Assembly (NCBI GenBank): GCA_041621405.1
Contig: JBFKAV010000071.1
Coordinates: 1-17,673, forward strand
Direction: 5' to 3'
DNA length: 17,673 nt
From: JBFKAV01 sp041621405
GTDB lineage: Bacteria > Pseudomonadota > Alphaproteobacteria > Rhodobacterales > Rhodobacteraceae
Part shown: piece by piece, positions 1 to 5,936 of the stretch
Layout of the letters: every line of letters begins with the position of its first letter
How positions within the stretch are numbered: position 1 is the stretch's first letter
The notes under the pieces: model-generated
Databases searched by the model: none
Seen by the model: the letters and a program-made list of their open reading frames with translations, nothing else
Told to the model about the DNA's origin: nothing
Translations under genes and position numbers: made by a program

Positions 1-12
1 CCCCCCCCCCCC
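1..12. repeat. Poly-C homopolymer tract at the window edge
   Basis: The window opens with at least twelve consecutive C residues, followed by a GC-only stretch. It lies just beyond the MgtC-family stop codon. It may be a true homopolymer in the 3' flank of that gene or an assembly-edge artefact. Its full length cannot be seen from here. Confidence 0.6.
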
Positions 13-38
13 GCGCCCGCGGCTCCGCTCCGATCCTC

Positions 39-506
39 TCACTCGATATCCGGGCGGTCCTCGGCGCCGCGATGTTGCATGAGGTGGCTCATGGAAAGGA
101 TCGCACCGCTGATCACGGCGATCGCCGCCGCATGGGCGTAGTAGCCGAGCCCCGAGGCCATCCCGACCGCGCCCGCGACCCAGAGGCTCGCAGCCGTCGC
201 CATCCCGCCGACACGCCTGTCGCCCTGGATGATCGCGCCCGCGCCAAGAAACCCGATCGCGCCGACTAGCCCCTGCACGATCCGCGTCGGATCGGCGCCA
301 ACCCCCTCGGCCGCGGCCACGCCGGCCATCTTCATCGTGATCAGCGTGAACCCCGCGGCGCCTAGAGCCACGAGCATGTAGGTGCGGATGCCGACCTTGC
401 GGTGGCGCAGTTCCCGGTCGAGGCCAAGCACCGCCCCGGCAGCGACCGCAACGACGAGCCTGAGGCAGGACTCGAAAAGATCTGGATAGTCAAACGTGAT
501 CTCCAT
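39..506 (-). CDS. MgtC/SapB family inner-membrane protein
   Basis: This 155-residue polytopic membrane protein matches the MgtC N-terminal domain. The family signatures are visible: GLDRELRHRKVGIRTYMLV at about residues 28-46, RIVQGLVGAIGFLGAGAII at about 75-93, and a Gly/Ala-rich GMATAASLWVAGAVG helix at about 101-115. Four to five hydrophobic segments fill the chain, and the short soluble C-terminal domain of full-length MgtC is absent, as in many short MgtC/SapB homologues. In the family, MgtC modulates F1Fo ATPase and supports growth in low Mg2+ or in hosts; the role here is not known. The ATG is preceded by a purine-rich stretch (ggaggaaggaag) some 6 bases upstream, which supports the start. 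The gene lies 72 bases downstream of the MscS gene on the same strand and may be co-transcribed with it. No EcfG-type promoter was found in front of it. Confidence 0.9.
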   Translation of the reverse strand: MEITFDYPDLFESCLRLVVAVAAGAVLGLDRELRHRKVGIRTYMLVALGAAGFTLITMKMAGVAAAEGVGADPTRIVQGLVGAIGFLGAGAIIQGDRRVGGMATAASLWVAGAVGMASGLGYYAHAAAIAVISGAILSMSHLMQHRGAEDRPDIE

Positions 507-578
507 CGGCTGCTTCCTTCCTCCCGCTCGCCCGATTTTCCGACTCCATCCAGCACGGCCACGACCGTGGCAGCCAGC

Positions 579-1460
579 CTATGCGGCAGATTCCTTCCGC
601 GGCGCCGGAATGCCCTCGAGGGGCAGCGGCTCAGCGAAGGTCAGCGTGCGGTAGGGGAACGGGATCTCGATTCCCGCCTCATCCAGCGCGGCCTTGATCG
701 CGATGACCGCCTCGCTGCGCGAAGCATGCTCGTCGGGCGGGGCGCTCTTGGTCCACCAGCGCACCAGGAAGTCGATCGAAGAGGAGTTGAACTCGCGCGC
801 GAAGACCTGGGGCGGCTTCTCTCCGTCGATGCGCTCGATCGACGCGACGGCCTTCTCGATCACCGACCGCGCCTTTGCGGCATCCTCGCCATAAGCAACC
901 CCGACGACGAGGGAAATCCGGCGCAGCTCCCGATCGGTCAGGATCTCGACCGGGTTCTTGAAGAGATAGCTGTTCGGCACGATCACCAGCTCCCCAGACC
1001 GCTTGCGCAGGAACGTGTCGCGGATAGAGATGCTCTCGACCTTGCCGCTCAATCCCTCGCATTCGATGTCGTCGCCGATCCGCATCGGCTTGCGCAGGAG
1101 GATCAGGAACCCGGCGAGGAAGTTCTCGAACGTGTCCTTGAAGGCGAGGCCGACCGCGATCGAGCCGATGCCGAGGCCGGCGACCAGCTTGGTCGGTGTC
1201 AGGTTCGGGAAGACGATGGTCGCGGCGACAAGGAGGCCGACGATCCAGATCGCCAGGCGGACGAGCGTCCCGACGGCGCTCAGAAGCGACGGGCGCGCGC
1301 CGGAGCGGCCGAGGATCTTGCGGGCGATGAGGCTCGCGAAGCGGGCGACGATGAAGGTGAGGACGAGGACGACCGCCGCCGCCAGGAAATTGGGGGCGAG
1401 CGCCACGACCTGGGTTGCGAGTTGCTGGACCTGTTCGGTGAGGATGCGGATTGGCTCCAC
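579..1460 (-). CDS. MscS-family mechanosensitive ion channel
   Basis: This 293-residue small-conductance mechanosensitive channel homologue is about the size of E. coli MscS. Two N-terminal transmembrane helices lie at about residues 23-43 and 62-84. The pore-lining TM3 region follows at about 92-121, with alternating Gly/Ala packing (GLGIGSIAVGLAFKDTFENF). The cytoplasmic beta domain contains the typical P-x-R-IGDDIE start (125-133) and the VPNS motif (161-164), and an alpha/beta C-terminal domain completes the chain. Such channels release solutes during hypo-osmotic shock. The ATG is followed by MEPIRILTEQVQQLATQV, a plausible periplasmic N-terminus, and an aggag-like purine run precedes it. 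It is 142 bases downstream of the DUF3618 gene and 72 bases upstream of the MgtC-like gene, all on the same strand, so read-through from the stress operon is possible but unproven. Confidence 0.92.
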   Translation of the reverse strand: MEPIRILTEQVQQLATQVVALAPNFLAAAVVLVLTFIVARFASLIARKILGRSGARPSLLSAVGTLVRLAIWIVGLLVAATIVFPNLTPTKLVAGLGIGSIAVGLAFKDTFENFLAGFLILLRKPMRIGDDIECEGLSGKVESISIRDTFLRKRSGELVIVPNSYLFKNPVEILTDRELRRISLVVGVAYGEDAAKARSVIEKAVASIERIDGEKPPQVFAREFNSSSIDFLVRWWTKSAPPDEHASRSEAVIAIKAALDEAGIEIPFPYRTLTFAEPLPLEGIPAPRKESAA

Positions 1461-1602
1461 GGCGATCTCCTGTCGTTTTCTATGAGCAGCGAGGCGGCCT
1501 CGGAGTCAGCCGCCTCAACCCGCCATTGTGGCGGACCCGCGCAATCCGGCCGACACGTTTGCGGACGGGCGGCCGGCCGCTGCCGCCCGCCCGTAACGTT
1601 CT
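1461..1602. other. Intergenic spacer with three GC-rich inverted repeats
   Basis: Between the DUF3618 stop and the MscS start lie three perfect inverted repeats: gaggcggc/gccgcctc at 1491-1498 and 1509-1516, ccgcca/tggcgg at 1520-1525 and 1529-1534, and cgggcggc/gccgcccg at 1566-1573 and 1582-1589. None is followed by a T-run on the minus strand, so these are weak candidates for terminators or attenuators. They could instead stabilise the 3' end of the upstream operon mRNA. No EcfG-type promoter is visible here. Confidence 0.4.
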
Positions 1603-2703
1603 TCAGCCGGTCGTGTACTTGCTGCCCTGACCGCCGGCCGTGGCCCTTGCCTTGGAGGAGGGCGCCGACCCGGCCTCCTTGGCGGCGCAGTCCTTGATTG
1701 CCTCGGTGGTGTCGGCGACCTTCTGGGACACCGCGGACGCGGCGGTGCGGCTCGCCTCCTTCACTTCATCCGAGACCGCCATGGCCGCGTCGCGGGCGGA
1801 GTCCTTTAATTCCTCCGCGACGCCCGACGCCGCGCGGCCGATCCGCGCGCGCTCCTGCCGCAAGAGCCGGTTGGTCTCGTGCATCAGCCGGTCGCTCTCG
1901 GCGCCGAAGGCGCGGTCCTCGACGCGGGTGCGGGGCAGCGCGGCCGCGAAGGCCGCGCCGGCGGCAAGCGCCACCACGCCGGCGACCAACGGATGGTCTT
2001 CGATCAGGCGGCTCGCTTCGCGGGTGCCGCCTCGCGCCAGGCTCCCGGCGCGAATCCGCGCGGCATAGGCTTGTTCGCGCGCCGCGACGATGCGTTCCCG
2101 CCCCGCCTCGGAGAGATCGTCGAGACCCTTGCGGAACCCGACCTTCATGTCCTCGGCGAAATCGCTCAGCACCGAGCCGCGCTCGGCCGCGAAGTCGCGC
2201 GCCTTGCCGAGGCCTTCGGAAATGCCTTCGCCGATCGCGCTGGCATGGCGGCGGGCATCCTCCTCGATGGCGCGCAGCTTGGCGCTGGCGCGGTCGCGCA
2301 TGGTATCGACGTCGTCCGACCAGTCGCTGTCACCCGCCCGGTCCGGTTCCGGCAGCGGGTGCACCATGGCGGGGTCCGTGCCAGGTTGGGGAAGCGCCCT
2401 GCGGCGCTCGTCATCCCAGCGGTCAATGGACTTGGGCGTCCGCGCGTCGTCCGTCTTCTTGCCGCCGAACACGAGCCAGGCGATGCCGACCGCGGTCAGC
2501 GCCAGCGCCATTGGATTGGCTCGAATGGCGCTGTCGATGGAGCGGGTATAGGCGGCGGCATTGCTCTTCACGAGGCCGAGCGCCTCCTGCGCCAGATGCT
2601 CGACCGAGACCCGTTCCTGCAGCTCGCCGATCGTGGAGGCGAGCGAGCTGCGGTCGCGTTCGATCCCGGCTTCGATGGTGTCGGTGTCACTCCGATATGT
2701 CAT
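1603..2703 (-). CDS. DUF3618 domain-containing envelope protein
   Basis: This 366-residue protein has an N-terminal DUF3618-like segment (about 7-82): a short helical DxIEAGIERDRSSLASTIGELQERVS motif region followed by a hydrophobic helix at 64-80 (NPMALALTAVGIAWLVFGG). A long charged Ala/Glu/Arg-rich amphipathic region follows. A second hydrophobic helix lies at about 237-256 (HPLVAGVVALAAGAAFAAAL). The C-terminal tail (about 290-345) has Ala/Lys/Asp/Glu/Ser repeats resembling LEA or apolipoprotein-type amphipathic helices. The function of DUF3618 is unknown, and a membrane- or envelope-associated stress role is inferred from context. The start lies inside the end of the holin-like gene (17-base overlap), implying translational coupling. 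It is the last gene of the operon that starts with the 22-residue peptide. Confidence 0.85.
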   Translation of the reverse strand: MTYRSDTDTIEAGIERDRSSLASTIGELQERVSVEHLAQEALGLVKSNAAAYTRSIDSAIRANPMALALTAVGIAWLVFGGKKTDDARTPKSIDRWDDERRRALPQPGTDPAMVHPLPEPDRAGDSDWSDDVDTMRDRASAKLRAIEEDARRHASAIGEGISEGLGKARDFAAERGSVLSDFAEDMKVGFRKGLDDLSEAGRERIVAAREQAYAARIRAGSLARGGTREASRLIEDHPLVAGVVALAAGAAFAAALPRTRVEDRAFGAESDRLMHETNRLLRQERARIGRAASGVAEELKDSARDAAMAVSDEVKEASRTAASAVSQKVADTTEAIKDCAAKEAGSAPSSKARATAGGQGSKYTTG

Positions 2704-3097
2704 TTGTCACGATCTCCTTGAGGGTTTGAGCATCGCGCCGCACGTTCCGCACGGTCCGGACCGGCGCTAGGCTTGAGGGTTTCAGCGCGTCGGCACCTTT
2801 CAGCGCGAGGCCGAGAGCGATGACACCGAAGGCGGATCCGACGCCGAGCGCAGCCCAGCCCGCCGGAACGCCCAGTTCGGTGATCCCGGCGACAAGTGCC
2901 GCCGAGAGGACGTTGAGCGCGGTGAGCGCGATCACCACTGCCGCGATGACGAGGCCGATGCCGACGCCAGCCGCACGGATGTTCTCCTCCACCTCGGCGC
3001 GGGCCAAGGCGACCTCTCCGCGCAGAAGGCTCGATAGGTGGTTCAGAAGATCCGTCACCAGCGTGCTGGTCGGTTTGGTCTGGGGATCGGCCTTCAC
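2687..3097 (-). CDS. Holin-X-like (DUF1469/phage holin superfamily) membrane protein
   Basis: This 136-residue protein has the layout of the Actinobacterial Holin-X/DUF1469 family. A soluble N-terminal amphipathic helix (LVTDLLNHLSSLLRGEVALA, about 13-32, continuing to 40) is followed by two transmembrane helices at about 43-74 and 79-100 and a basic C-terminal tail. Despite the family name these are usually chromosomal membrane proteins, not lysis genes, and no phage genes are present nearby. It starts with GTG at 3095-3097, overlapping the TGA of the preceding gene (GTGA, four bases). Its 3' end overlaps the DUF3618 ATG by 17 bases. This places it as the third gene of a tightly coupled operon under the EcfG-type promoter at 3757-3782. 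Its molecular function is unknown. Confidence 0.85.
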   Translation of the reverse strand: MKADPQTKPTSTLVTDLLNHLSSLLRGEVALARAEVEENIRAAGVGIGLVIAAVVIALTALNVLSAALVAGITELGVPAGWAALGVGSAFGVIALGLALKGADALKPSSLAPVRTVRNVRRDAQTLKEIVTNDISE

Positions 3098-3627
3098 GAC
3101 GGAACCTCAGGCATCGGACGCTCGGACTGAACCCTGCGCTGTTCGGCGGCGAGGATGTTTCCCGTTTCGCGCGTGGTTCCACCATCGTCCTCGCGCGGCT
3201 TCCCCGAGGCGCGGGCGAAGCGCGCCAGCGCGAAACCGGCGATGGCCGCGCCGGCGACGAAGGCGCCGGGGTTGCGCCGGGCAAAGCTCTCTGCCTGTTC
3301 GAGGATCGATGACAGGCTACGGTCGCGCAGCCCATCGGAGATGTCCGAGACCCCGCTCGCCACCGTTTCGAGAAGGCGGCCTTGGAACGTCTCCTCGCCC
3401 TGCGATCCGGCAGCATCGCGCAGGTCCCGCGCGAGGCGCTGGCCTCGATCGGCCGCCATATCTTTGCCCGACTCCGCCCGCGTTTCCGCCTCGTCGCGCA
3501 ACGCGGCCTTCGCCTCGGAGGCGGCCTCCGAAGCGCCGCTCTTGGCGGCGGCGATAGCCTCCCGCCCGGTCTGTTTCACGTCCTTCACGGTATCGCGGGC
3601 GGTGTCTTGAATGTCCTTGCGGGTCAT
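3094..3627 (-). CDS. LEA-like amphipathic protein with a C-terminal membrane helix
   Basis: This 177-residue protein has no family I can name with certainty; it resembles alphaproteobacterial proteins annotated as nutrient-deprivation-induced or DUF883/YqjD-like. Residues 1-75 are an uninterrupted Ala/Lys/Glu/Asp/Arg amphipathic helix (IQDTARDTVKDVKQTGREAI) of LEA type. Residues 80-117 form a second helical segment. The motif RRNPGAFVAGAAIAGFALAR (118-137) is one membrane helix, and a short polar tail follows. The frame stays open far upstream, but the ATG at 3625-3627 is chosen because gaggag lies just upstream of it and overlaps the stop of the 22-residue peptide gene, 11 bases away. Its stop overlaps the holin-like start by four bases. 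YqjD-type proteins tether ribosomes to the membrane in stationary phase; whether this protein does so is speculation. Confidence 0.75.
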   Translation of the reverse strand: MTRKDIQDTARDTVKDVKQTGREAIAAAKSGASEAASEAKAALRDEAETRAESGKDMAADRGQRLARDLRDAAGSQGEETFQGRLLETVASGVSDISDGLRDRSLSSILEQAESFARRNPGAFVAGAAIAGFALARFARASGKPREDDGGTTRETGNILAAEQRRVQSERPMPEVPS

Positions 3628-3638
3628 GGGTCGGCTCC

Positions 3639-3707
3639 TCACGCGAGCAGGTTGATGACGAACAGCGCCACGACGACGACGCCGATGATGTAGAAGATGC
3701 GGTGCAT
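3639..3707 (-). CDS. 22-residue single-transmembrane peptide
   Basis: This short gene encodes a peptide beginning MHRIFYIIGVVVVALF, followed by six more residues ending in LLA. It is an almost pure hydrophobic helix with one His and one Arg at its N-terminus, enough to span the inner membrane once. A clear ribosome-binding site (ggaggg, seven bases before the ATG) supports translation. The stop codon TGA merges with the gaggag binding site of the next gene, so the two are likely coupled. It is the first gene behind the EcfG-type promoter at 3757-3782, with about 50 bases of leader. Comparable tiny membrane peptides are known in alphaproteobacterial stress regulons, but I cannot name a family. 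It could alternatively be a leader peptide that sets translation of the operon. Confidence 0.7.
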   Translation of the reverse strand: MHRIFYIIGVVVVALFVINLLA

Positions 3708-3756
3708 TGGATGCCCTCCGGCTTCGCCCTTTGCGTCGGGCAGTTGCTGGCGGGTC

Positions 3757-3782
3757 AACGCGGCGCAGGGATCGTTGGTTCC
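3757..3782 (-). promoter_or_regulatory. EcfG-type (general stress sigma) promoter, P1
   Basis: On the minus strand the sequence reads GGAAC, 17 bases, CGTT. This matches the alphaproteobacterial EcfG consensus GGAAC-N16/17-CGTT exactly. The -10 element ends about 50 bases before the ATG of the 22-residue peptide gene, so it should drive the four-gene operon peptide - LEA-like - holin-X-like - DUF3618. GGAAC is followed by CAA, as in the DUF1328 promoter. Confidence 0.8.
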
Positions 3783-4081
3783 ACGGCTCCGAAAGTCCGC
3801 GACGGATTGTCGGCGGGATCCGGCCGGGTTTCCGTCCTATCTGCCGCACAGCGCACATGGTCGAGCACCGCAGGCGCGCCTCCCGGAAGCACGGCACAGG
3901 CCGAGTGGAAGAGCCGCATCGGCAGCGCGGCGACGGCGACGAGTGCCGGACTGCAAATGAACGGGCGCGGCCCGACCGCCGAATGGATTCGCCGGTTGGG
4001 TCGGGCCGGTTGTGAATGCATTGGAGCGCGTAGATGCCGCGGATCAGCGTCGCGGTGGCCGAGATCGTCAACCGGGCTTGG
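3783..4081. other. Spacer of about 300 bases without a recognisable gene
   Basis: Between the EcfG-type promoter of the four-gene operon and the 3' end of the PLDc_N-like gene I see no gene with a convincing start, ribosome-binding site or family resemblance. Open frames exist on both strands because of the high GC, but they read as low-complexity Arg/Pro/Gly-rich shadows. The stretch may hold upstream regulatory DNA for promoter P1. Confidence 0.5.
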
Positions 4082-4108
4082 CCCGGGCGAGGAATCCGGC
4101 CGCCCGGG
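4082..4108 (-). terminator. Hairpin directly after the PLDc_N-like gene
   Basis: cccgggcg (4082-4089) and cgcccggg (4101-4108) form an eight-bp GC stem with an 11-base loop, starting immediately after the stop codon of the minus-strand gene. It can be extended past one mismatch by ttg/caa. There is no T-run after it, so it may act as an mRNA 3'-end stabiliser or a weak terminator. Confidence 0.4.
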
Positions 4109-4300
4109 TCAAAGGCGGCTCGAGGCCGATCTCGGGCCGGCGACCAGCCAGATGATGAAGCCGATGAGCGGCAGGACGATCACGAGAAGCGACCACAGCA
4201 CCTTGCGGCCTGTCTCGGCCGACGATCCGAAGATGGAGATCAGCGCCCAGAGATCGAGCGCAAGGAGGACAAGCCCCCCGAGGCCGGTAAGTTCGAACAT
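4109..4300 (-). CDS. PLDc N-terminal-like small two-helix membrane protein
   Basis: This 63-residue protein consists of two hydrophobic helices (about 5-25 and 34-55) joined by a polar loop. The pattern LDLWALISIFGSSAETGRK at 15-33, followed by VLWSLLVIVLPLIGFIIWLV, is that of the phospholipase D N-terminal domain (PLDc_N), often found as a stand-alone small membrane protein. The ATG at 4298-4300 is preceded by a strong aaggagg ribosome-binding site. The longer open frame upstream is rejected because it would run through the promoter. It is divergently transcribed from the DUF1328 gene, and each has its own EcfG-type promoter in the shared 171-base intergenic region. No catalytic HKD motif is present, so it is not itself a phospholipase. 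The function is unknown, with a likely stress role in the membrane. Confidence 0.8.
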   Translation of the reverse strand: MFELTGLGGLVLLALDLWALISIFGSSAETGRKVLWSLLVIVLPLIGFIIWLVAGPRSASSRL

Positions 4301-4351
4301 GGTTTCCTCCTTGGGACGTTGCCGCGCACGAGCGTGCGGCACTCCGGCGTC

Positions 4352-4377
4352 AACGCGCGCCGCGGGCCTCGGGTTCC
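4352..4377 (-). promoter_or_regulatory. EcfG-type promoter, P2, for the PLDc_N-like gene
   Basis: Minus-strand GGAAC, 17 bases, CGTT, an exact match to the EcfG consensus. The -10 lies about 51 bases upstream of the ATG at 4300. It is back to back with the plus-strand EcfG-type promoter, with only 23 bases between the two -35 elements. Confidence 0.8.
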
Positions 4378-4400
4378 AGTGGTGGCGCGCGACCGGCGAT

Positions 4401-4425
4401 GGAACCAAGACGGCCTCCGTGCGTT
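4401..4425 (+). promoter_or_regulatory. EcfG-type promoter, P3, for the DUF1328 gene
   Basis: Plus-strand GGAAC, 16 bases, CGTT, an exact match to the EcfG consensus. The -10 ends about 46 bases upstream of the ATG at 4472. It forms a divergent pair with P2. Confidence 0.8.
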
Positions 4426-4471
4426 ACCAGATCGCAGACGGATACACGTCAACTATAAAGGAGATTCTCTC

Positions 4472-4645
4472 ATGCTCGGTTGGGCCCTTACCTTTCTCGT
4501 GATCGCACTTATCGCCGCCGCGCTCGGCTTCGGTGGCATTGCCGGCGCGTCGGCCGGGATCGCCAAGATCCTCTTCGTGATCTTCCTGATCCTGTTCGTC
4601 GCCACGATGGTTGCCCGCGCGATGCGCGGCAAGCCGCCCGTCTGA
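4472..4645 (+). CDS. DUF1328 (YtjA-like) small membrane protein
   Basis: This 57-residue, two-helix protein matches DUF1328 closely. It begins MLGWALTFLVIALIAAALGF, has a central GGIAGASAGIAKILF motif (about 21-35), and a second helix at about 33-49 ending in a short basic tail. The ATG is fixed by an aaaggag ribosome-binding site eight bases upstream. The family is widespread in proteobacteria, is often stress-induced and has no known biochemical activity. It sits behind its own EcfG-type promoter and in front of a strong hairpin terminator, so it should form a monocistronic transcript. Confidence 0.92.
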   Translation: MLGWALTFLVIALIAAALGFGGIAGASAGIAKILFVIFLILFVATMVARAMRGKPPV

Positions 4646-4660
4646 CGCATGAGAGCCGGA

Positions 4661-4700
4661 AAAGAAGATGCCGCCGGGTTCAACCGGCGGCATCTTCTTT
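4661..4700. terminator. Strong, probably bidirectional, intrinsic terminator
   Basis: A perfect 17-bp inverted repeat (aaagaagatgccgccgg / ccggcggcatcttcttt) with a six-base loop (gttcaa) lies 15 bases after the DUF1328 stop. The right arm ends in ttcttta and the left arm begins with an A-rich run. This gives a GC-rich stem base-extended by A-U pairs, the usual form of a Rho-independent terminator usable in both directions. It separates the DUF1328 gene from the histidine kinase gene. Confidence 0.85.
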
Positions 4701-4829
4701 ATAGAAACGAAGAGTCGGCCCGCAGATAAGCAGGTTGGAAGGCCTGTCGTACTGCGGGGTTTGGCTTTTGTTTCTTGAATCTAGTTGCGTCTTCTTTCCG
4801 GCGCAGACGGGTCGAAAAGGTGAGCAGCG

Positions 4830-5888
4830 GTGCCGGAACTGGCGCGGGAACAAAGCCTGACATGGAAGGTCACGCCCGATCTTCTCGGGATCCTGAACGA
4901 TTCAGGGCATTTCGAGAGCACCAATCCCGCCTGGTTCAATACCTTGGGTTATCGCGCAGACGAGATCGAGAGCCGCCAATTCCTCGATTTCATCCACCCA
5001 GAAGACGTACCCCGCACCGAAGACGCCTTCGCTCGCATGAAGCGCGGGCATCCGATCCTGAAATTCGAGAACCGCTACCGCCACAAGGATGGGAGCTATC
5101 GCTGGCTGTCGTGGAACGCTGTTCCCGAAGGCGGCCGCTACTATTGCAGCGCCCGTGACGTCACCGAGCACAAGGATGCCGCCGCCGCCTTGCAGCTAAG
5201 CAAGGAGGCGGCGCTCATCCGCGATCAGTTGATCGCCGTCCTCGGCCACGACCTTCGCAACCCGCTCGCCGCGATTGCCTCGGCGAACCGCATGATGCGC
5301 CGCGAAGTACAAAGCGAGACGACGCTGGAACTGCTCGATGCGGCGCAGGGCGCGGTCGACCGGATGGCGGCGCTGATCGACGACATCATGGATTTCGCGC
5401 GATCGCAGCTCGGCCAGGGCATTTCTGTCGACCGTCGCACGACCGTGCCGCTGAAACCGGCTCTTGAACAGGCCGTGAAGGAGATCGAGCTGGCCCATCC
5501 CGGCACGCAGATCGAGACGGAGTTCGACTTCGCCGATCCGCTTTCCTGCGACGCGGCCCGAATTGCACAACTCCTGTCCAACCTCCTCGCCAATGCGGTC
5601 ACGCATGGCGACGCCCGAAAGCCGATCCAGGTCCGCGCCGAGGACCGCGAAGGGGCGTTCGTGCTCTCGGTGGCCAACTCCGGGCCGCCGATCCCCAAGA
5701 GAGCGCTGAAGATGCTCTTTCAACCCTTCTTCCGCACCCGGATGGAGGAAAGCCAGCGCGGTCTCGGCCTCGGTCTGTACATCGCGACCGAGATCGCCAA
5801 GGCGCATGGCGGTGCCCTGACCGTGTCGTCCGACGCCGACGAGACTGTCTTCACCTTCGAGATACCGCGCAGCCAGGCCCGACAATGA
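4830..5888 (+). CDS. PAS-domain sensor histidine kinase
   Basis: This 352-residue kinase has no membrane segment, so it should be cytoplasmic. An N-terminal PAS fold (about 14-117) carries the PAS_3 hallmarks NPAWFNTLGY (32-41), FIHPEDV (54-60) and RYRHKDGSYRWLSW (82-95). The HisKA dimerisation domain holds the H-box GHDLRNPLAAI with phospho-acceptor His140. The HATPase domain has the N-box LLSNLLANAV (Asn251, Asn255) and the glycine-rich box GLGLGLYIA (311-319). The usual DxG of the G1 box is replaced by NSG (283-285), as in a known subset of kinases. The GTG start at 4830 is the first in-frame start with a plausible purine-rich site upstream. No response regulator lies within the window, so it is an orphan here. 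The signal is unknown. The neighbourhood suggests a link with stress sensing, but it lacks the HWE/HisKA_2 features of typical EcfG-pathway kinases. Confidence 0.9.
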   Translation: MPELAREQSLTWKVTPDLLGILNDSGHFESTNPAWFNTLGYRADEIESRQFLDFIHPEDVPRTEDAFARMKRGHPILKFENRYRHKDGSYRWLSWNAVPEGGRYYCSARDVTEHKDAAAALQLSKEAALIRDQLIAVLGHDLRNPLAAIASANRMMRREVQSETTLELLDAAQGAVDRMAALIDDIMDFARSQLGQGISVDRRTTVPLKPALEQAVKEIELAHPGTQIETEFDFADPLSCDAARIAQLLSNLLANAVTHGDARKPIQVRAEDREGAFVLSVANSGPPIPKRALKMLFQPFFRTRMEESQRGLGLGLYIATEIAKAHGGALTVSSDADETVFTFEIPRSQARQ

Positions 5889-5890
5889 AA

Positions 5891-5912
5891 GGGCCCGCGC
5901 GAACGCGGGCCC
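5891..5912. terminator. Hairpin between convergent genes
   Basis: gggcccgcg / cgcgggccc form a perfect nine-bp stem with a four-base loop (cgaa), two bases after the histidine kinase stop and 24 bases before the convergent PRC-barrel stop. There is no clear T-run on either side. The position between two converging genes makes a shared terminator likely. Confidence 0.65.
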
Positions 5913-5936
5913 CACACTCGTTACGCTTCCTTTCGG

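Noticed and set aside
402..1697. Long plus-strand open frame (431 codons) opposite the MscS gene
   Set aside because: Arg/Asp-rich low-complexity translation typical of a GC-rich antisense shadow. The opposite strand has a clear MscS-family protein.
1698..2729. Plus-strand frame of 343 codons opposite DUF3618
   Set aside because: Extremely Arg/Pro-rich, with no start site. It is the shadow of the DUF3618 gene.
2687..3097. Prophage lysis gene (holin)
   Set aside because: Holin-X-like proteins are common chromosomal membrane proteins, and no other phage gene is in the window.
3628..4071. N-terminal extension of the LEA-like gene to 4071
   Set aside because: It would run through the 22-residue gene and the EcfG-type promoter. 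The ATG at 3627 has its own gaggag site.
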